A stretch of DNA of 36,220 nucleotides from JANRIC01 sp033765345 (GTDB lineage: Bacteria > Bacteroidota > Bacteroidia > Cytophagales > Microscillaceae): assembly GCA_033765345.1 (NCBI GenBank), contig JANRIC010000218.1:1-36220 (forward strand), read 5' to 3'. The first letter of the stretch is position 1. The number at the start of each line of letters is the position of its first letter. Under the pieces are notes generated by a model that was given only the letters and a program-made list of their open reading frames with translations, was not told the origin of the DNA and made no database searches. This document shows positions 7,436 to 15,888 of the stretch, in pieces. The translations under genes were made by a program, and so were the position numbers.

Positions 7436-8569
7436 ATGAAAACAATCACTTTTACGTGTGAAACAATTACGCCTATGTTCCTATCTGGGGCAGACGGACA
7501 AACGCCGGAACTTCGCCCGCCTAGCATCAAAGGTGCGCTGAGGTTTTGGTGGCGGGCGATGAATGGGGAATTAGCCCCTGATAATAATTATCTGAATCTA
7601 AAAAATACTGAGCAAAATATCTTTGGAGGCACGGGTGGTTTTAAATGGAACAATAAAAAAATAGAAGCCGAACGTAGTCATTTTAACATTAGAATTTCTA
7701 ATGTCTCCGAAAGTATATATCATGCTAAGAATGATTTTGATGGAGACGGTTTAAAGTATTTTTTTTATTTAATAGTTCCAGATAATAAAGGTACAAGTAT
7801 GAAAGAAAATGATGAAGCCTTAAAAAATACTAGCTTTGATATAATTATCAGTGCAGATGAAGAAGATGCTTTATTAGATGCCTGTGCAAGTTTTTGGTTG
7901 CTTACTTATTTTGGGGGATTGGGTTCAAGGGCAAGGCGAGGCGGCGGTAGCTTCTATATTAAAAATGTTTTTGATGAGGAAAATATTTTGCAAGATAAGT
8001 TACAAATGATGCCAACTGATAACATAAAAGATTTTTTGACAAAGAGCTTGAAAGATGCTGCTAAGATTATTCAAAAAGGCACAAAAACAACAATTTCTAA
8101 TAAATACAGCACACTACAAAGTAAGCATATTTATATAAGTACACAGGGAAAACCCAATTGGAAAGGTGCTTTGAATGAAATTGGTGCTTTGATGAAAAAT
8201 TTTCGGACTGATACACAAAAAGACCCTGAACAAAGAAAGTATACTCAAACAACATTAAATAAAAAAGCTGCGTTTGGTTTGCCTATTTCTGTCAGAAATG
8301 AACAGCCCCAAGTTGTAGAGTTTGATAAAAAAGACGACTTCAATCATCGCTCTTCACCACTTTATATTTCTGTAGTCAAGTTAAGAGATAGGTATTATTG
8401 GACATTGGTATATTTACAAGGGGAGTTTATGCCACCAAATACCAAAATCATTTTTAAGCCAAAAACTAAAGGTTTACCACCTCAGGATTGGTTAAAAGAG
8501 AATGACAGCCTTCTTAAAGAATTTATCAAGGAGAAAATTAGTCCTAATTCTATTCAAATAACATTTTAA
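7436..8569 (+). CDS. cmr1: Type III-B RAMP protein Cmr1
   Basis: Subunit of the Cmr interference complex, located near the 3' end of the crRNA and target duplex. The N-terminus shows the Cmr1 pattern: TFTCETITPMFLSGADG, then RPPSIKGALRFWWRA (residues 27-41), followed by NIFGGTGG. The glycine-rich RAMP loop FGGLGSRARRGGGSF is at 159-173. The 377-residue length fits the family. The ATG at 7436 comes 85 bases after the cas6 stop. The 3' end is followed within four bases by the broken copy of the cmr2 start. Codon use is clearly more AT-rich than in cas6. Confidence 0.93.
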   Translation: MKTITFTCETITPMFLSGADGQTPELRPPSIKGALRFWWRAMNGELAPDNNYLNLKNTEQNIFGGTGGFKWNNKKIEAERSHFNIRISNVSESIYHAKNDFDGDGLKYFFYLIVPDNKGTSMKENDEALKNTSFDIIISADEEDALLDACASFWLLTYFGGLGSRARRGGGSFYIKNVFDEENILQDKLQMMPTDNIKDFLTKSLKDAAKIIQKGTKTTISNKYSTLQSKHIYISTQGKPNWKGALNEIGALMKNFRTDTQKDPEQRKYTQTTLNKKAAFGLPISVRNEQPQVVEFDKKDDFNHRSSPLYISVVKLRDRYYWTLVYLQGEFMPPNTKIIFKPKTKGLPPQDWLKENDSLLKEFIKEKISPNSIQITF

Positions 8570-8572
8570 ACC

Positions 8573-8668
8573 ATGAAATACCTATTCCTCCTCTCCCCTG
8601 TACAATCCTTCATTGAGCAGGCACGGGAAACACAAGGTCTGTTTGCGAGGAGTAGGATTTTTATCTAA
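8573..8668 (+). pseudogene. Truncated duplicate of the cmr2 5' end
   Basis: An ATG three bases after the cmr1 stop opens 31 codons reading MKYLFLLSPVQSFIEQARET and then diverging before a stop. This matches the start of the intact cmr2 at 9324 (YLFLLSISPVQSFIEQARKT), with a six-base in-frame difference and several substitutions. It is therefore a remnant of a cmr2 start that originally followed cmr1 directly. The intact cmr2 and the gene at 8701-9324 now lie between this scar and cmr3. The divergence suggests the remnant and the present cmr2 come from different alleles and not from a fresh duplication. Confidence 0.85.
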
Positions 8669-8700
8669 ATTTATGAGTATAGAAGCCAAAAAATATAGTA

Positions 8701-9324
8701 ATGAAAAAATCATTTGAAAATTGTACTTGGTCAGAACTAAATAAGTTATTCGGTTTGCAAAAACTAAAAACGCTATCATCACTTGATAGCTGGGTGGACG
8801 AAAATACCGAAATAGTGCCTGAAATGCAAAAAGCATTGAACAAACTACAAATGAACTTGGCAGATAATTTTATGGATTGGAACGAAGATGAGCTAAAAAT
8901 GCAGTTCATTGCTCCTTTGCTTTATTTGGTAGATTATACAGACAACGAAAAATATCATCCCTTTTCACAACGCCCTTTACAGATGCAAAAAGATGATATA
9001 GAGCTTTTGGGCATAGTGGATTGGCTGTTAGCCTCTGGGCAACAGTTCCCGGAAACGCCTTATTTTTTTCTACACGAATACAAAAAGGAAAAAGGTGCAC
9101 AAGCCGACCCCCTCGGGCAACTGCTTGCCGCTATGCTTACTGCTCAATATACAAACCAAAACACACAAACGCTTTATGGAGCGTATGTGGTGGGCAAGGA
9201 CTGGTACTTTATGATATTGGAAAACACAAACTATGCTGTCAGCCGTCCTTATCAGGCGAATGAAAGCCAAGATATCAAAACCATATTTAATACACTCCAA
9301 AAAATCAAAGACTTCTTACCCTAA
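8701..9324 (+). CDS. PD-(D/E)XK nuclease-like protein inserted in the Cmr operon
   Basis: A 207-residue soluble protein without signal peptide. The middle carries a PD-(D/E)XK-like arrangement: E64 in a helix (WNEDELKMQFI), D107 (LLGIVDWLLA), then E126-Y-K128 (FFLHEYKKEKG), and Q140 in a following helix (DPLGQLLAAMLTAQ). This order fits nuclease folds such as restriction-type enzymes, and similar hypothetical proteins occur in many Bacteroidota; no substrate is known to me. It has no CARF domain. It sits exactly between the broken cmr2 start and the intact cmr2, and its stop overlaps the cmr2 start (TAATG), implying coupled translation. It could be an accessory nuclease of the type III response or a passenger gene. 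An upstream ATG at 8673 is in another frame. Confidence 0.7.
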   Translation: MKKSFENCTWSELNKLFGLQKLKTLSSLDSWVDENTEIVPEMQKALNKLQMNLADNFMDWNEDELKMQFIAPLLYLVDYTDNEKYHPFSQRPLQMQKDDIELLGIVDWLLASGQQFPETPYFFLHEYKKEKGAQADPLGQLLAAMLTAQYTNQNTQTLYGAYVVGKDWYFMILENTNYAVSRPYQANESQDIKTIFNTLQKIKDFLP

Positions 9325-11222
9325 TGACACAAAAGTACCTATTCCTCCTCTCCATATCCCCTGTACAATCCTTCATTGAGCAGGCACGCAAGACCCAAGA
9401 CCTCAGGGCAGGTAGTCAAATACTTTCGGATTTGATTGACTTTGCTATCCAAGAAGTGAAATCAGGTGCTAAATCTTATGAGCTAATCTTTCCTGAAGAA
9501 AGTATAGTTTCCAAACCCAATCGCTTTATCACGATTTTGGAAACGAATGAAAATATGCAAGACTTTGGAGATACGTTGAAAGCTAAAATTCAAACTCACT
9601 TCTTGGAGGAGGCAAAAAAATATTTGGCTAAAACAGGCTTTTATCAAAGCTGCAAAGAACAATTAGAAGATTTCTTCAAAATCTTTTGGGTAGCCAAAGA
9701 ATACAAGGAAAATGAAGCCTATGAGCCTCAGCACAAACGCCTTGAAGAACTTTTAGGTGCGGTCAAAGCCAACCGACCTTTCAAGCAATTAGCAGAAAAA
9801 GGCAGAAAATGCAGCATCAATGGGGAATTGAATGTGAAGTTTTATCGCAAAACTGAAGATGAAACAAAAAAAGGTAAAGATGTAAAGGGAGATAATGAAA
9901 AACTTTTTCATTCAGATGCGTTGGTAGTTGGCAATAAAGATTTTTCAAAAATAGAACAAGACGAACTACAAGCAGGTGAAGGACTTTGTGCAGTTTCTTT
10001 TCTGAAAAGAAAGTGGAATATTAGAGAAAGCTCTTTCCCTTCGGTTGCTCACATTACCTTACTAAATGAAATAAGTCAATTTGAATCAGCTGAAAAGAAA
10101 AAGCAATGTTTTGAAGATTATCAAAATATTTTCGATGAACAAAAATTTATATCAGCTTGTATCAAAGAATTTGGAAGTGAAGGTTTTGAAAAAGTAAAAT
10201 TTGATAATAAATCAGACCTCAACACACACTTTGATTATCAATTATTGTACACTGAAAATGTAACTGAAAAGACTTTCCCTTACCTGCAACAAAGAATTTT
10301 TGCTGATAGATTTACCCACATACTCAATGTGAAAAGTAAATACTACGCTATCCTTGTTTTTGATGCGGACAATATGGGTAGTAAACTCAAAGAAAAATCT
10401 AAAGAATATCAAGAAGCCCTTTCCAAGTGCTTAGGAGATTTTGCCTCAAAAGCTACTGCCTACATTGACGGCAAGGCGGATGATAAAACCCAAAAAGGCA
10501 AAACCGTTTATGCCGGGGGCGATGATTTCTTAGGCTTTATCAATTTGGATTATCTCTTTGAGGCAATGCGATGGCTGAGGGAAAACTTTGATGCAACCAT
10601 CAATAAAGGAATGACAGAAATGAGACATACAAGCCCAGAACTCACTTTCTCAGCAGGTACTGCCATTGCTCATTACAAAACACCTTTGAGCGAAGTACTC
10701 ACTTGGGCAAGAGCATCTGAGAAGAAAGCCAAAGAAAAGTATAAAAATGTAGAACCTGCTAAAAACGCCTTTTGCTTATCCGTTTTGAAACACTCCGGCG
10801 AAATCCGACAATCCATCTGGAAGTGGTCTTATGATGAAGATAGCCTGACCACTACTCTTGATATTATTGCCGAATTAGTACAAAAACTGGTCAATGAAGA
10901 ACTTTCAAGCACTTTTATTAAAAGCCTGAATATTGAGTTTAGGAAGTTGATTGATGAGAAAAATAATATCCATGATGACAACGAAGAAGTGCTAAACTAT
11001 GAAATAAGCAGACTTTTATTGCGAGCTAAAAGTCAGGGAGCAAACAAGGCGGATATACAGATATTAGCTAATAAAATTGTGAGTTTGCGGGAGGATGATA
11101 ATAACGTTCTTGGTGGTATCCACAATGTATCTGATTTTATGCAAATGCTGGATATTGCGGATTTCCTACATCGCAAGGCACATATCAAACCCAAATCAAA
11201 ACTTCAAACACAAGACTTATGA
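9324..11222 (+). CDS. cmr2: Cmr2/Cas10, large subunit and cyclic oligoadenylate synthase of the type III-B complex
   Basis: Cas10 senses target RNA bound by the Cmr complex and makes cyclic oligoadenylates from ATP. The N-terminus SISPVQSFIEQARKTQDLRAGSQILSDL (residues 11-38) is typical of Cmr2. The palm domain has the metal-binding strand VFDADNMGSKL (345-355) and the catalytic GGDD (YAGGDDFLGF, 398-401), so cyclase activity should be intact. I see no HD nuclease motif at the N-terminus, and DNA cleavage is probably absent. At 632 residues it is a short form: many Cmr2 proteins exceed 800. Its stop overlaps the cmr3 start by four bases. Confidence 0.94.
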   Translation: MTQKYLFLLSISPVQSFIEQARKTQDLRAGSQILSDLIDFAIQEVKSGAKSYELIFPEESIVSKPNRFITILETNENMQDFGDTLKAKIQTHFLEEAKKYLAKTGFYQSCKEQLEDFFKIFWVAKEYKENEAYEPQHKRLEELLGAVKANRPFKQLAEKGRKCSINGELNVKFYRKTEDETKKGKDVKGDNEKLFHSDALVVGNKDFSKIEQDELQAGEGLCAVSFLKRKWNIRESSFPSVAHITLLNEISQFESAEKKKQCFEDYQNIFDEQKFISACIKEFGSEGFEKVKFDNKSDLNTHFDYQLLYTENVTEKTFPYLQQRIFADRFTHILNVKSKYYAILVFDADNMGSKLKEKSKEYQEALSKCLGDFASKATAYIDGKADDKTQKGKTVYAGGDDFLGFINLDYLFEAMRWLRENFDATINKGMTEMRHTSPELTFSAGTAIAHYKTPLSEVLTWARASEKKAKEKYKNVEPAKNAFCLSVLKHSGEIRQSIWKWSYDEDSLTTTLDIIAELVQKLVNEELSSTFIKSLNIEFRKLIDEKNNIHDDNEEVLNYEISRLLLRAKSQGANKADIQILANKIVSLREDDNNVLGGIHNVSDFMQMLDIADFLHRKAHIKPKSKLQTQDL

Positions 11223-12331
11223 TGCTACAAATAGAAGCCATAGATACCTTATTTTTCCGAGATGGAAAACCCTTTGAGATGGGTGATGAAGTGTGGGCGA
11301 ATGGCATATTTCCACCTTTACCTTCTGTTTTTTACGGAGCTATTCGTACCGCTTATTTTTCGCAATATCCCGAAAAATTGGCTTTGGCTAATACTGATGA
11401 CGACCCTACTAAAGGCTTGAAAATTAAAGGGATTTATCTTTCTAAAGGAGGTACGGTTTATATTCCTATTCCTGCGGATTTTGCAAGCCCTAAAAAAAGC
11501 GGTGGCAAGGAAATACTATTTCAAAGAAATAACTTAGACGAAAAAGTTTTTAGTAGCTCAAAAACTGTTTTAAATCCTTACAAAGAAGAGGTAGAAAAGG
11601 CAGATGGCTTTATAGACATTTATTCAAATAATGCTTTTGATGATTTTTTTGAAGACACCCAAAATCAAGCATCGGGATTTGTAAAATCTGAAAAGCTATT
11701 TTCTAAAGAACTCAAAATAGGTATTGGCAGACAGAATGCTACCCGAACTACCGAAGAAGGCAAACTTTATCGAGTGGCAATGAACCGAATGGAGGTAGCT
11801 GGAAACCCTAATGAGAAATTAAGTTTTTTGGTAGATACCAATATTGAGGAAGTATGGAGAGAGGATTTTAAACCTAACTTTCTAAAGTTGGGGGGAGAAA
11901 ATAAAATAGCTCAATGCAAGATATACGATATTGAAATAGAGTTCCCTAAGCCTGAAATCCAAAAGTTCTTCAAACTCTACTTCCTTACACCTACTATTTT
12001 CAAAAATGGTTGGCTTCCTAATGAATTTGAATATGACCAAAGTCAAAATGCCTATATAGGTACTTGGAAGGGGGTAAAACTCAAACTCATTCGCAGTTTT
12101 GTGAATGGCTCAGTGGCGGTTGGCGGTTTTGATGTAAAAGAAAAACAGCCTAAAACCATGTATAAAGCCGTTCCCGCAGGTACAGTCTATCATTTTGAAA
12201 TTTCAGGCAATTCCCAAAATCTGGATATACATCAAACCTTTGGCAATCCTAACGAGCCTCTTTCTGATATTTATCCAGAACAAGGCTTTGGCTTATCTAT
12301 GGTCGGACTTTTAAATGAAACACCCTCATGA
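11219..12331 (+). CDS. cmr3: Type III-B RAMP protein Cmr3
   Basis: Cmr3 binds Cas10 and the 5' handle of the crRNA at the base of the Cmr complex. The signature N-terminus LQIEAIDTLFFRDGKPFEMG is followed by PPLPSVFYGAIRTAYF (residues 32-47). The C-terminus ends in a short glycine loop, GFGLSMVGLL. The length of 370 residues is usual. Two adjacent ATG codons (11219 and 11222) are possible starts; the first overlaps the cmr2 stop as ATGA. The next gene overlaps the cmr3 stop in the same way. Confidence 0.92.
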   Translation: MMLQIEAIDTLFFRDGKPFEMGDEVWANGIFPPLPSVFYGAIRTAYFSQYPEKLALANTDDDPTKGLKIKGIYLSKGGTVYIPIPADFASPKKSGGKEILFQRNNLDEKVFSSSKTVLNPYKEEVEKADGFIDIYSNNAFDDFFEDTQNQASGFVKSEKLFSKELKIGIGRQNATRTTEEGKLYRVAMNRMEVAGNPNEKLSFLVDTNIEEVWREDFKPNFLKLGGENKIAQCKIYDIEIEFPKPEIQKFFKLYFLTPTIFKNGWLPNEFEYDQSQNAYIGTWKGVKLKLIRSFVNGSVAVGGFDVKEKQPKTMYKAVPAGTVYHFEISGNSQNLDIHQTFGNPNEPLSDIYPEQGFGLSMVGLLNETPS

Positions 12332-13866
12332 CACATATCACCATGATCACTACGGTTGGAACATCGATGTTTACCAACTATTTTGATAAAAATGAAACTT
12401 CGCCATTGAAAAGTGGTATTTGGAAGACTATTAGAGATAAAACTTTCACACAGGAAGAATATGATAAGCAATCTAAAAAACCACCTTTTCAACAGTTAGA
12501 ACAAGTCGTTGAGCAAGGATTGAATGATAAGGTGTTTTCTTGTGCCGAATTAGACACAATAGATGCCATTAAAAAAAATTATGCAACTGAAAACGTAGAG
12601 TATCATTTGCTTTGTTCCGAAACCATTGCAGGCGTATTGGCAGGTAAGATTTTGGAGAAAAAGTTAGCGCAGGCAAAAAGCAATCAAATTATTGAGAAAT
12701 TACAAACCAAAATTCCTAAAGAATTTAAAGAAAAGGTTTTTCTTGACCTCGTGGAAAAAGTGCAAAGAATAGCTGAAAAAATAAACAAAGAGCGAAAAGC
12801 AATTGATACTCTGCTTACCAAAGACAAGAAGAAAATTAAAGATTACATCAAAAATATTAGTGAAGAAGATAAAGCTATTGAGCCTTTCAAAATATTTCTT
12901 GATAAACCCAATGATGGAGAGTCTTGGAAGGATTTTATTGAAACTTCAGAAATACAAGAAAGAATACAAGTGATTACAAATAAAGCCATAGTCATCAACT
13001 ACTCAGGAGGTTACAAAGCGATCATTCCTTACCTTACTATCTTAGGACAGTTATATGACTATGATTTAGCCTACATGCATGAGGACGGTGGGGAACTGAT
13101 AGATACCAAACGCTTACCTTTCAATTTTGATGTTTCGTTGGCAGAGCAGTATTATCCTTATTTGACAGTTCTTTCTTCTGGTGAAAGAGAAGATAGAAAT
13201 GAGTTGAGTAATACCTCGATGCAACTTACCAAAGAGAATGTATTGCAAAAAGCTCAAAATCAAATACAAGAAATGAAAGACTATCAGCTTTTAGATAGTG
13301 AAAACAAAATAACAGCCTTTGGCTCTCTTATTTTAGAATATATCAGAAGCACGAATGCCATTGAGAAAACAACTTTGGGACATTTCGCTGAGTACAAAAT
13401 GTTTGAGTATTTCTATGACCACCACAGAAGCGATTATGAATACTTAGAACGAGCTTTTAAACCTGTAGAGGATAAGGAAAACAACCCAAATATAAATTAC
13501 ATAGGTGATGCGGATCTAAGATTAAATGTTTCAGGCAATATCTTTGATTGGGTGGAGATAAAAGGATTTGGGAGTGTTTTTGAGTTGGGGAAAGATGAGA
13601 AATGGCGTGTAGTAGAGCGAATTAGAGATAGGCACGCCTATCAAACTTCAAACTTTGAGGGTAGCCATATTCGTAATTACAAATTTATCATGTACAAATA
13701 TGAAGCTGATAAAATCAGTTTGCTTGATGAGGTCGTCAATAAGATGAAAACCGAATTTCAGAATGTTCAGGTTTATTATTTCAATATACCATTGAATCAA
13801 AATAAAAACCCCTATTTCAGCTTTATGCAGGATAAGATGAAGAAGGAAGATTTAATTTCACTCTAA
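12328..13866 (+). CDS. CARF-domain effector nuclease with C-terminal PD-(D/E)XK domain
   Basis: A 512-residue candidate effector switched on by cyclic oligoadenylate. The CARF domain, of the APE2256 type, shows MITTVGTSMFTN (residues 6-17) and INYSGGYKAIIPYLTILG (223-240), the two loops that bind the ligand. Between them is a lysine-rich helical insert (about 110-220). A winged-helix-like linker (about 300-345, LLDSENKITAFGSLILEYI) follows. The C-terminal part has E355 (HFAEYKMFE), D394/D396 (YIGDADLRL) and E410-I-K412 (WVEIKGFG), a good PD-(D/E)XK site. This resembles Card1/Can2-type enzymes rather than HEPN-containing Csm6/Csx1, in which an R-x4-6-H motif would be expected. Nucleic acid target (RNA, single-stranded or supercoiled DNA) cannot be told from sequence. 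The start overlaps cmr3 by four bases. Confidence 0.82.
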   Translation: MTHITMITTVGTSMFTNYFDKNETSPLKSGIWKTIRDKTFTQEEYDKQSKKPPFQQLEQVVEQGLNDKVFSCAELDTIDAIKKNYATENVEYHLLCSETIAGVLAGKILEKKLAQAKSNQIIEKLQTKIPKEFKEKVFLDLVEKVQRIAEKINKERKAIDTLLTKDKKKIKDYIKNISEEDKAIEPFKIFLDKPNDGESWKDFIETSEIQERIQVITNKAIVINYSGGYKAIIPYLTILGQLYDYDLAYMHEDGGELIDTKRLPFNFDVSLAEQYYPYLTVLSSGEREDRNELSNTSMQLTKENVLQKAQNQIQEMKDYQLLDSENKITAFGSLILEYIRSTNAIEKTTLGHFAEYKMFEYFYDHHRSDYEYLERAFKPVEDKENNPNINYIGDADLRLNVSGNIFDWVEIKGFGSVFELGKDEKWRVVERIRDRHAYQTSNFEGSHIRNYKFIMYKYEADKISLLDEVVNKMKTEFQNVQVYYFNIPLNQNKNPYFSFMQDKMKKEDLISL

Positions 13867-13879
13867 AACCCACAAAAAA

Positions 13880-14104
13880 ATGGAAGCAATCAACATACAA
13901 AGCACCGATAAAGAAGTGCTTATCAGGTTAGACAAATCGGATATGAGTACCGAAGCCCTTGTAAGAATTATCAAACGCTTACAAGTGGAGTTTTTAGCCC
14001 AGAAAGCAGGCTTTACTGGCAGTTTGCTAGATGTGGCAGAAGAGATAGACGAAAATTGGTGGAAAGCTAATGGCGAAGATTTTCTCAACAACATCAAGAA
14101 ATGA
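13880..14104 (+). CDS. Small putative antitoxin partner of the PIN protein
   Basis: A 74-residue acidic protein whose stop overlaps the start of the PIN-domain gene (ATGA), the usual layout of toxin-antitoxin pairs. The sequence begins with a beta-like stretch (KEVLIRLDKSDMS), followed by a helical part (ALVRIIKRLQVEFLAQKAGF) and an acidic C-terminal tail (EEIDENWWKANGEDFLNNI). Such tails in Bacteroidota antitoxins bind the toxin. I do not recognise a DNA-binding family with certainty. It starts 13 bases after the CARF nuclease stop. Confidence 0.72.
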   Translation: MEAINIQSTDKEVLIRLDKSDMSTEALVRIIKRLQVEFLAQKAGFTGSLLDVAEEIDENWWKANGEDFLNNIKK

Positions 14105-14505
14105 GAGTAGTGATTGACACCAATATTCTATTTTCATCTTTACTCGCTGGGCATTCTCGCCTACGTGATATTTTATTGGAGAGCGAACACGAGTTCTATG
14201 CCCCCAATTATCTATTCGTAGAGCTTTTTCGCTATAAAGATAAAATCAAAAAAGTAGGCAAACTTAAAGAAGATGATTTACTTGCCTATCTACAAATGGT
14301 TTTGGAAAAGATTCATTTTGTCCAAATCAATTTGATAAGCGATGAAAACAGGCAGATAGCCTATGATTTATGCAAAGAGGTTGATGTAAAGGACACCGTC
14401 TTTGTGGCTTTGTGCCTTGAATTAGATGCTCAACTTTGGACTAAAGATAAAAAACTCAAAAACCATCTTTTACAAAAGGGTTTTAACCAAATTTTTGAAT
14501 ACTAA
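14101..14505 (+). CDS. PIN-domain ribonuclease, VapC-like toxin
   Basis: A 134-residue PIN-domain protein, probably a toxin endoribonuclease acting on tRNA, rRNA or mRNA. The acidic residues expected for metal binding are present: D6 in VVIDTNILFSSL, E41 in NYLFVELFRYKDKI, D98 in DVKDTVFVAL and D116 in LWTKDKKL. Together with the preceding small gene it makes a toxin-antitoxin pair placed between the CARF nuclease and cmr4 in the same direction. It might stabilise the island or serve as a back-up killing device if Cmr expression is disturbed; this is inference. It ends 12 bases before cmr4. Confidence 0.85.
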   Translation: MRVVIDTNILFSSLLAGHSRLRDILLESEHEFYAPNYLFVELFRYKDKIKKVGKLKEDDLLAYLQMVLEKIHFVQINLISDENRQIAYDLCKEVDVKDTVFVALCLELDAQLWTKDKKLKNHLLQKGFNQIFEY

Positions 14506-14517
14506 AACTTAACATCT

Positions 14518-15489
14518 ATGTATAAATTCGCAAAACCACTATTTATTCACTGCCAAAGCCCCATGCACGTAGGCTCCGGCTCAGACTTAGGCTTGGTAGA
14601 TTTGCCTATCCAACGGGAAAGCCATACCGGTTTTCCTAAAATTGAAGCTTCTTCACTCAAAGGTGCTATTCGCGAAAACTTTGAAGGGAAAGCCACCAAA
14701 AAAGAAGATTGGATTGATATTCAGCTACTCTTTGGATTTGATGATGATGATGATTCTCTCGCCGAAGATGTGAAAAAAGAATTTTCTACCCAAAAAGATC
14801 GGGATTTCTCAGGGGCTTTAGCTTTTTCGGATGCTCGGTTATTACTTTTTCCTGTCAAATCTTTCAAAGGCATTTTTGCTTATGTTACTTGCCCTCAAGT
14901 TTTGACAAGGTTTAAGAATGATTTAAAAATCTGCGGAGAGCAAGATACAAAGCTCAAAGCCTTAAATGATGCCATCAAGTTGGCAGAAATTGAAAGTACA
15001 GTAGCCGACGAGGATTATCTATGCACCAAAAAAGGCGACAATAAGCTACAAGTGATTCTGGAAGAATATGCTTTTGAAACCACAAAACACGAAAATACTT
15101 TGGCTTTAGCAGAAGCTATAGCAGAATACTTAGAGGTTGATTTAAAAGAAAGAGTAGTCATCCTACCCGACAACGTCTTTTCCGACTTTGTTAAACTCTT
15201 TACCGAAGTCATCACTCGTAATAAGATTGATAACAGTAAAGGGACAGTGGCAAAAGGTGCTTTATTCACAGAAGAATATCTTCCTGCTGAAAGTGTATTG
15301 TATTCGCTTGTTTTTGCTAACAATATTTTTACAGCCGATGACAAACGCAAGGGTTCTTTTGTAAAAGATGACAAAGAAGGCGAAGCAAAAAAAGTGCAAA
15401 GTTATTTTGCTGCCAAAACCAATAATACTTTTATGCAAATCGGAGGTAACTCAACGCTGGGAAAAGGAATTGTAAAAACTAAATTTTAA
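14518..15489 (+). CDS. cmr4: Type III-B backbone RAMP protein Cmr4, target RNA ribonuclease
   Basis: Cmr4 forms the backbone filament of the Cmr complex and cuts the bound target RNA at six-base intervals. The N-terminus HCQSPMHVGSGSDLGLVDLP leads to IQRESHTGFPKIEASSLKGAIRENF (residues 31-55), the clear Cmr4 pattern. D28 in LVDLPIQRE aligns by motif with the catalytic aspartate of characterised Cmr4 proteins, so cleavage should be intact. The C-terminus has the glycine-rich IGGNSTLGKGIVKT. The 323-residue length is normal. Confidence 0.94.
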   Translation: MYKFAKPLFIHCQSPMHVGSGSDLGLVDLPIQRESHTGFPKIEASSLKGAIRENFEGKATKKEDWIDIQLLFGFDDDDDSLAEDVKKEFSTQKDRDFSGALAFSDARLLLFPVKSFKGIFAYVTCPQVLTRFKNDLKICGEQDTKLKALNDAIKLAEIESTVADEDYLCTKKGDNKLQVILEEYAFETTKHENTLALAEAIAEYLEVDLKERVVILPDNVFSDFVKLFTEVITRNKIDNSKGTVAKGALFTEEYLPAESVLYSLVFANNIFTADDKRKGSFVKDDKEGEAKKVQSYFAAKTNNTFMQIGGNSTLGKGIVKTKF

Positions 15490-15493
15490 AACT

Positions 15494-15871
15494 ATGCCAA
15501 ACGAAAATGATAGACTAAATATAGAGCAACAACGCTCAAAATTTGCTTTTAACCACAAAACGAGTTCTGAAAGCTCCAACTACGATGCCATGGCCAAAAA
15601 ACTACCTGCTTACATTCAAACCAATGGTTTTGTTTATACAATGGCTTTTTTGGCAGAAAAAGATAAAGGTGTTTTACAAACCATTTATGAATGGCACTGT
15701 ACTGCACCTGAAAATAAGACGAGACTTGATAAATTAACATCGCTTACAAGTCGAGAAGCTTTTTTAGAAAAACTCATCAAAGACTTGTCAGATGAAGAAA
15801 TACGAATATTAACAATAGAAACCCTTGCTCTATTTACGTGGCTTCGGCGCTTTGTAAAGGATGATGAATAA
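15494..15871 (+). CDS. cmr5: Small helical subunit Cmr5
   Basis: Cmr5 forms the inner helical filament of the Cmr complex alongside Cmr4. The protein is 125 residues long and helical. It has the family-like segments AMAKKLPAYIQTNGFVYTMAFL (about residues 32-53) and a C-terminal ALFTWLRRFVKDDE. It starts four bases after cmr4 and ends 17 bases before cmr6, and this position between the two also supports the call. Confidence 0.9.
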   Translation: MPNENDRLNIEQQRSKFAFNHKTSSESSNYDAMAKKLPAYIQTNGFVYTMAFLAEKDKGVLQTIYEWHCTAPENKTRLDKLTSLTSREAFLEKLIKDLSDEEIRILTIETLALFTWLRRFVKDDE

Positions 15872-15888
15872 CCCAAAAAACTACCAAA

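Noticed and set aside
9324..11222. An HD nuclease domain in Cas10
   Set aside because: No HD pair is present in the N-terminal part; the protein begins directly with the Cmr2 SPVQSFIEQARKT segment.
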